This document shows, one piece after another, positions 6,295-10,395 of a DNA stretch of 10,395 nucleotides (position 1 is the first letter of the stretch; each line of letters opens with the position of its first letter). The stretch comes from Planctomycetota bacterium. GTDB lineage: Bacteria > Planctomycetota > UBA1135 > GCA-002686595. The position numbers and the translations under genes are program-made. The stretch is taken from positions 1-10,395 of the forward strand of contig SCVU01000775.1 of assembly GCA_004296785.1 (NCBI GenBank), read 5' to 3'. The notes below the pieces were generated by a model. It ran no database searches. It saw only the letters and a list, made by a program, of their open reading frames with translations, and was not told the origin of the DNA.

Positions 6295-6324
6295 TTGTGC
6301 GCGCGCTCGAACACGACCGATACT
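6295..6324 (+). promoter_or_regulatory. Possible promoter of the CDF transporter gene
   Basis: TTGTGC (6295-6300) and GATACT (6319-6324; 4 of 6 to TATAAT) are 18 bases apart. The -10 ends only nine bases before the GTG at 6334, so the transcript would be leaderless or nearly so, which agrees with the absence of a Shine-Dalgarno. The -35 match is weak (3 of 6). No metal-regulator palindrome is evident in the gap. Confidence 0.3.
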
Positions 6325-6333
6325 GCGCGGGTC

Positions 6334-7332
6334 GTGAACGCTCGCGCCTCCTCGCCCGACTGCGACCAGCGCCACGGGCCGCTCGCGCGCGGCGCGCACG
6401 GGCACTCCCACGGCCACGCGCACGACCACGGACACGGCGGACATTCGCACGAGCACGGCGAGCACGACCCGTCGGGCGCCAGCGCGCGCTCGCGCCGCGC
6501 GCTCGGACTGTGCATCGCGCTGACGCTCGCGATGATGGCCGTCGAGATCGTCGGCGGCCTGTGGACCGACAGCCTGATGCTCTTGTCGGACGCCGCGCAC
6601 ATGGCGAGCCACGCGGTCGCGCTGCTCGTCAGCTGGGGCGCGTTCCACATCTCCGCGCTGCCGCGCGACTCGCGCTCGCACTTCGGACTGCACCGCGCCG
6701 AGATCCTCGCCGCGCTCGCCAACGGCGTCGGCCTGCTCGCGTTCACCGTGTGGATCGCGTGGGAAGCCTTCGCGCGCTTCTCGAGCTCGGCGCCGGTCGC
6801 CGGGCCGCAGATGACGGCGATCGCGGCGCTCGGGCTCGGGGTGAACCTGCTGACCGCGTGGATCCTGCACCGCGCGGGCGCGGAGGACCTGAACACGAGG
6901 AGCGCGTTCCTGCACATGCTCGGCGACACGCTGTCGTCGGTCGCGATCGTGATCGGCGGCGTCGTGCTGTGGGCGACCGGCTGGCAGTGGATCGACCCCG
7001 CGCTCTCGCTGCTCGTCGCCGCGGTGATCGTGTGGTGGGGCTTCGGTCTCTTGCGCCAGGCGCTGCGGATCCTGCTCGAACAGACGCCGGAGCACATCGA
7101 GCCCGACCGCGTGCGCGACGCGATCCTCGCGGGCGTGCCGGCGGTGCGCGACGTGCACGATCTGCACGTGTGGGAGATCACGAGCGGCTACGTGTGCCTG
7201 ATGGCGCATCTGGTCGTCGACGACCAGCCGCTCGCCGACGCCGAGCGCGTGCAGCGCGAGGTCACGGCGCTCGTGGAGCGCCAGTTCCACATCGGGCACG
7301 CGACGCTGCAGCTCGAGACGCAGCGCGACTGA
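6334..7332 (+). CDS. Cation diffusion facilitator metal efflux transporter
   Basis: CDF proteins are inner-membrane dimers that exchange protons for Zn, Co, Cd or other divalent metal and export it from the cytoplasm. Numbering is from GTG 6334 (332 aa). A histidine-rich segment at 22-44 has at least ten His, as in CzcD/ZitB/DmeF relatives. Six helices lie between about 57 and 245. In helix 2 the site reads D86-AA-H89-MAS-H93, and in helix 5 H194-MLG-D198. The cytoplasmic dimer domain carries 'VHDLHVWEITSGYV' and 'HIGHATLQLE'. Helix 2 has HxxxH where HxxxD is usual for Zn transporters. The TTG at 6295 in the same frame is a less likely start. The gene is divergent from the methyltransferase, and its stop is 11 bases from the oppositely oriented peptidase stop. 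Confidence 0.94.
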   Translation: MNARASSPDCDQRHGPLARGAHGHSHGHAHDHGHGGHSHEHGEHDPSGASARSRRALGLCIALTLAMMAVEIVGGLWTDSLMLLSDAAHMASHAVALLVSWGAFHISALPRDSRSHFGLHRAEILAALANGVGLLAFTVWIAWEAFARFSSSAPVAGPQMTAIAALGLGVNLLTAWILHRAGAEDLNTRSAFLHMLGDTLSSVAIVIGGVVLWATGWQWIDPALSLLVAAVIVWWGFGLLRQALRILLEQTPEHIEPDRVRDAILAGVPAVRDVHDLHVWEITSGYVCLMAHLVVDDQPLADAERVQREVTALVERQFHIGHATLQLETQRD

Positions 7333-7343
7333 CCGTCGACGCT

Positions 7344-9395
7344 TCAGTCGGAGGACTCGTCCGCGCCGAGGCGCGCGAGCAGTGCGAGCGCCCTATCGGT
7401 GGTCAGCGTCAGCTCGCCGTTCTCGAGTTCGCTCGCCAACGCCGCTCGCGCGGCCTCGATCGCGCGCTTGCGATCACCGAGGTCGCTCGCCACGCGAGCG
7501 AGGCCGAGCTGCGCGTGCCCCACGTGCTGCTTGGGTCGCACCGAGAGGCCGAGCGCGCGCTCGTAGGCGAGCGCCGCTTCCTCGAGCCGGCCGGCGCGCT
7601 CGTGCAGCTCCCCGACGCCCGCGCGGAGTCGGAACTCCACTCCGTTCGCGTCGACTTCCGGCAGGTGCGACAGTCCTTCGAGCATGCGCTCGATCGCGAG
7701 GTCCGTCCTTCCCGTGTCGCGCAGAAACTCCCCGCGGGTGAGCCAGGCGAGATCGCGCGCTTCCTGCCATTGCTCGGGCGTCGCGTGGAACAGCTCGAGC
7801 TCTGGGTCGAGCGCGACGGCGGCCACGGGCTGCGGCACCTCGAGCTCGAGGCTCGTCGTCACGCTCTCGACCTGCATCCTCCGCAGCAGCAGGGTGCCGT
7901 CAGCGAGCGCGATCTGAATCGGCACGTCGAGTCGATACGGCAGCGACGACTGCGTGATCGTGCACTCGAGCTTGCGCTCGCCCTGCTGCCAGCTCAGCGC
8001 GAGCGTCGGACATCCCGCGCGACCGAACCACGCCGCGTAGAACTCGTCGAGCTCGCGTCCCGCGGCTCTCTCGACCGCCGCGAGCAGGTCCGGGAGCGTG
8101 AACGAGCCGCGCGCGTGCTCCGTCGCGATTCGGCGCAGCGCGCCGCGGAACGCCTCGCGACCGACGTGGCGCGACAGCATGTCGTAGACGTGCGCGCCCT
8201 TGAACACGGACAGCGAGTACGACGACGCCTTGTTCGGGAGCGCGCCGAGCGGGGAGTCGTAACCCGCCGCGATCATGCGCAACGCACGACGCAGACCGCG
8301 TCGCCGCGCCGCGATCGCCCCCGTGGGGTCGAGCTCCTCGACGACGCGCAGCGCACCGTAGTGCGCGAGCCCCTCGTCGAGGACGAGCGGCGTCGCGCCT
8401 CCGGCACCGCGCGCGAGGTACGGAAACCACTGATGCGCGAGCTCGTGAGCGATCGGAACGACGTCCAATGGCTCGTGCCGCAGCGCGTCCCCTTGCAGGA
8501 GGAAGAACCCGGGCAGCGCCATTCCGTCGAAGCCTTCGCTTCGCGCTGCATCCGGCGACGACTCGACGAGCGCGAGCTCGCGGAACGCGAACGGCCCGAA
8601 CTCGCGCTCGAGCACCCCGAGCGACCGCGCGAGCACGTCGAGCAGACCTTCGACGCGCGGGTGCTGCGAGAACAAGTACACCGAGAGCGGAATGCGGCCT
8701 TCGCGGCGTCGGACGACCGTGTAGGCGCCGGCAGCGAAACCGACGATGGAAGGCTCCGCCAGCCGGAACACGAAGGTGGACTCGTCGCCGGCGTCGGTCC
8801 GCTCGACGAGCGCGCCGCTCGCGACGACGACCTCGCCGCGCGGCACGACGAATCGCAGCGTGCCGAGGCCCTCGTCGCCGTCGAACACCGGGATCCACGC
8901 GGAGCCGTTCGTCGCGGCGAACGATCCATCGGTCGCGACGCGGAAGTAGCCATCGTCGATTGCGTCCTCGCCGCCGGCGTAGTCGAACTGCAGCGCGATT
9001 GGCTCGTTCGCCGTGAAGGCGCGCGCCGGCACGAGCTCCCAGCGCGTCGACGCGCGCCGACGTCCATCCGGTCCGTTGTCAGGTCCGACGTCGCGCAACG
9101 TCGCCTCGCCGGCGCTCGCGCTCGGCGCGAGCACGGTGACCCGAGGCGCGCGCATCTCCGCGCGCAGGCCGAACGCGAGGACGGCGCGCTCGGCGTTGCT
9201 CGGCGGCACGACGACGATCCCCGACGCTTCGAGTCGGTGCGCGCTGGGCAGCAGTCGCAGCGTCAAGTCGTACGTCGGAACCGCGCGGGCGGGCGCGGTC
9301 GGAGGCGCCGCGCGAGTCTCGACTTGCGCGGCCCGCGCGGCGCCCGACACCGCGACGACCAGGAGCGTCACGCGCATCGCGAACACGAGCTTCAT
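7344..9395 (-). CDS. Secreted M1-like zinc metallopeptidase with C-terminal TPR region
   Basis: Numbering is from ATG 9395 (683 aa). Residues 1-22 form a signal peptide ('MRVTLLVVAVSGAARA'). A beta-rich N-terminal domain spans about 40-230. The gluzincin zinc site is H317-E-L-A-H321 with E341 in 'LDEGLAHY', 19 residues after the second His (18 is usual). Two other M1 marks are changed: the GxMEN exopeptidase loop reads 'GFDGMALPGF' (about 288-297), and the catalytic-Tyr block YxKG reads VFKG (V397). The C-terminal 554-654 holds about three TPR-like helical pairs, for example 'HERAGRLEEAALAYERALGL'. The zinc site suggests a peptidase; the lost residues make ordinary aminopeptidase activity doubtful. 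The frame stays open to 9593, but those residues look non-coding. ATG 9377 is another possible start. It should be periplasmic, outer-membrane associated or secreted. Confidence 0.88.
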   Translation of the reverse strand: MKLVFAMRVTLLVVAVSGAARAAQVETRAAPPTAPARAVPTYDLTLRLLPSAHRLEASGIVVVPPSNAERAVLAFGLRAEMRAPRVTVLAPSASAGEATLRDVGPDNGPDGRRRASTRWELVPARAFTANEPIALQFDYAGGEDAIDDGYFRVATDGSFAATNGSAWIPVFDGDEGLGTLRFVVPRGEVVVASGALVERTDAGDESTFVFRLAEPSIVGFAAGAYTVVRRREGRIPLSVYLFSQHPRVEGLLDVLARSLGVLEREFGPFAFRELALVESSPDAARSEGFDGMALPGFFLLQGDALRHEPLDVVPIAHELAHQWFPYLARGAGGATPLVLDEGLAHYGALRVVEELDPTGAIAARRRGLRRALRMIAAGYDSPLGALPNKASSYSLSVFKGAHVYDMLSRHVGREAFRGALRRIATEHARGSFTLPDLLAAVERAAGRELDEFYAAWFGRAGCPTLALSWQQGERKLECTITQSSLPYRLDVPIQIALADGTLLLRRMQVESVTTSLELEVPQPVAAVALDPELELFHATPEQWQEARDLAWLTRGEFLRDTGRTDLAIERMLEGLSHLPEVDANGVEFRLRAGVGELHERAGRLEEAALAYERALGLSVRPKQHVGHAQLGLARVASDLGDRKRAIEAARAALASELENGELTLTTDRALALLARLGADESSD

Positions 9396-9638
9396 CGAGG
9401 TGCCGACCGCGGCGGCACGCCAAGGTAGACGCGCTCGCCGCGCACCGCCAGCCGTGGCGCGCGAACGGAGCGCAGCACCTAAGTCGTTCTGGACCATCGA
9501 CTTGGTCGCCACGCACCACGCATCCCGCCAAGGATTTCGTGAGTCCTCGTCGAGCATCGCCAACCTTGTTCGTCGCGAAGTCGAAGCCGGCACACAGCCG
9601 CGCCGCCCAACCCGAACCCGAATCAGACTTCAATCGAC

Positions 9639-9643
9639 AGGAG
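9639..9643 (+). promoter_or_regulatory. Ribosome binding site of the DGPF/YciI-family gene
   Basis: AGGAG lies seven bases before ATG 9651. It is the strongest Shine-Dalgarno in the window and fixes this start. Confidence 0.8.
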
Positions 9644-9650
9644 CACGAAC

Positions 9651-10082
9651 ATGCGCGTGATGGTGATCGTCAAGGCGACCAAGAACAGCGAAGCGGGCCT
9701 GATGCCGAGCGAGAAGCTGCTCGCCGACATGGGCAAGTACAACGAGGAGCTCGTCAAGGCCGGGATCATGCTCGCCGGCGACGGCCTGCACCCGAGCAAG
9801 AAGGGCAAGCGCATCCAGTTCAAGGGCGGCAAGCGCATCGTCGTCGACGGCCCGTTCGCCGAGACGAAGGAGCTGATCGCCGGCTTCTGGATGTGGCAGG
9901 TGCGCTCGATGGAAGAGGCGCTCGAGTGGGCGCGCCGCTGCCCGGATCCGATGCCCGGCGAGGAGTGCGAGCTCGAGCTGCGGCCCGTGTTCGAGGCCGC
10001 CGACTTCGGCGCGGAGTTCACGCCGGAGCTGCGCGCGCAGGAGGATCGACTGCGCGCCGAGATCGAGCGCCAGCAGAAGTAG
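9651..10082 (+). CDS. YciI-family protein (DGPF domain)
   Basis: The 143-residue protein belongs to the YciI/YCII-related (DGPF) family, small ferredoxin-like-fold proteins of largely unknown biochemical role. It opens with strand 'MRVMVIVKAT', has 'GIMLAGDGLHPS' at 38-49 and the family motif 'VVDGPFAETKELIAGF' at 64-79, then the helix 'SMEEALEWARRCP'. The length is typical of DGPF proteins that precede ECF sigma factors. A strong AGGAG precedes the ATG. The TAG stop is followed seven bases later by the sigma factor GTG in the same reading frame. Lysine-rich stretches (KKGKR, KGGKR) set it apart from the arginine-biased neighbours. It is expected to act in or report on the pathway controlled by the partner sigma factor; this is inferred from context. 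Confidence 0.93.
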   Translation: MRVMVIVKATKNSEAGLMPSEKLLADMGKYNEELVKAGIMLAGDGLHPSKKGKRIQFKGGKRIVVDGPFAETKELIAGFWMWQVRSMEEALEWARRCPDPMPGEECELELRPVFEAADFGAEFTPELRAQEDRLRAEIERQQK

Positions 10083-10088
10083 GCGCGG

Positions 10089-10395
10089 GTGCGCGAGTCG
10101 GACACGCCCACGCGCGCGGCCGTCGAAGTGGTGTGGCGGATCGAGGCCGCCCGACTGCTCGGCGGCCTCGTGCGCTTCACGCGCGACGTCGATCGCGCCG
10201 AGGATCTCGCGCAGGAGGCGCTGGTCGCGGCGCTCGAGCGCTGGCCGACGAGCGGCATCCCCGCCAATCCCGGCGCATGGCTGATGGCCGCGGCGAAGAA
10301 CCGCGCGGTCGACGCGGGCCGGCGCGACGCGATCGCGGCGCGCAAGCACGCCGAGGTGGCGCGAGCGACCGAGCCGACGACGGAGCTCGACGCCG
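10089..10395 (+). CDS. ECF RNA polymerase sigma factor, probable ECF42 group, 3' truncated by window
   Basis: My translation from GTG 10089 gives about 102 residues before the window ends. It matches sigma region 2: 'EAARLLGGLVRFTRDV', then 'RAEDLAQEALVAALERWP', then 'PANPGAWLMAAAKNRAVDAGRR' with the characteristic NPxAWL...AKNRAxDxxRR pattern. This pattern and the directly upstream DGPF gene are hallmarks of the ECF42 group, which lacks a classical anti-sigma factor and carries a C-terminal TPR-like extension. That extension and the region 4 DNA-binding part lie beyond the window. An in-frame TAG three codons upstream of the GTG rules out an earlier start. Only a weak AGG precedes it, so translational coupling to the upstream gene is likely. 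Confidence 0.9.
   Translation, partial: MRESDTPTRAAVEVVWRIEAARLLGGLVRFTRDVDRAEDLAQEALVAALERWPTSGIPANPGAWLMAAAKNRAVDAGRRDAIAARKHAEVARATEPTTELDA

Noticed and set aside
5424..7181. 585-codon minus-strand frame opposite the CDF gene and in another frame of the methyltransferase
   Set aside because: Real domains are found in the other frames at both ends; this one shows serine/arginine-biased sequence only.
7333..7343. Rho-independent terminator between the convergent CDF and peptidase genes
   Set aside because: Only 11 bases with no stem-loop or T-run. No clear intrinsic terminator was found in the other gaps either.
6297..9428. Very long open frame (over 1000 codons) on the plus strand
   Set aside because: It runs out of frame through the CDF gene and then antisense to the peptidase. 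Its translation is arginine-rich low-complexity sequence with no motif; it is an artefact of GC-rich third positions.
9396..9593. 66-residue N-terminal extension of the M1-like peptidase, and the 9396-9650 gap
   Set aside because: A signal peptide begins at ATG 9395, and codons upstream lose the strong third-position GC bias. I see no gene, RNA or convincing promoter in the gap other than the AGGAG at 9639.
9606..9625. Short CCCGAA/CCCAA repeats before the DGPF gene
   Set aside because: Only two to three imperfect six-base units; no array, no palindrome and no regulatory family match.

Overview
The window is about 70% GC. Third codon positions are almost all G or C in the coding strands, so long open frames also appear antisense to real genes. 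It looks like chromosomal DNA from a high-GC, probably Gram-negative bacterium: there is a periplasmic cobalamin-type binding protein, a lipoprotein with a lipobox, secreted enzymes with Sec signals and an ECF sigma factor. I cannot name the phylum from this sequence. Myxococcota-like or Planctomycetota-like lineages would fit, but that is only an impression. I see no insertion sequence, phage gene, CRISPR array or integrase.

Layout. Bases 1-1002 (+) hold the C-terminal part of a BtuF-like substrate-binding protein and a small cysteine-containing lipoprotein. A complete tRNA-Pro(GGG) gene with encoded CCA follows on the minus strand (1014-1091), with its own sigma70-type promoter upstream. 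A small membrane protein (1222-1488, +) converges on a six-gene minus-strand run from 6262 down to 1536. In transcription order the run is: SAM methyltransferase, hotdog thioesterase, secreted phospholipase-D-superfamily protein resembling animal PLD3/PLD4, plsY, gpsA and a four-helix membrane protein. Gaps are 42, 4, 49, -4 and 10 bases, so at least the last five genes are probably one operon. GpsA makes sn-glycerol-3-phosphate and PlsY acylates it, which gives the cluster a phospholipid theme.

A CDF metal-efflux protein (6334-7332, +) is divergent from the methyltransferase. It converges on a secreted M1-like metallopeptidase with a C-terminal TPR region (7344-9395, -). The right end (9651-10395, +) is a DGPF/YciI-family gene followed seven bases later by an ECF sigma factor that runs off the window. 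This pairing is typical of the ECF42 group.

The best candidates for something new are the PLD3/4-like enzyme inside a glycerophospholipid operon, the CDF transporter with an altered transmembrane metal site, and the M1-like protein that keeps its zinc ligands but lacks the usual GxMEN and YxKG residues.
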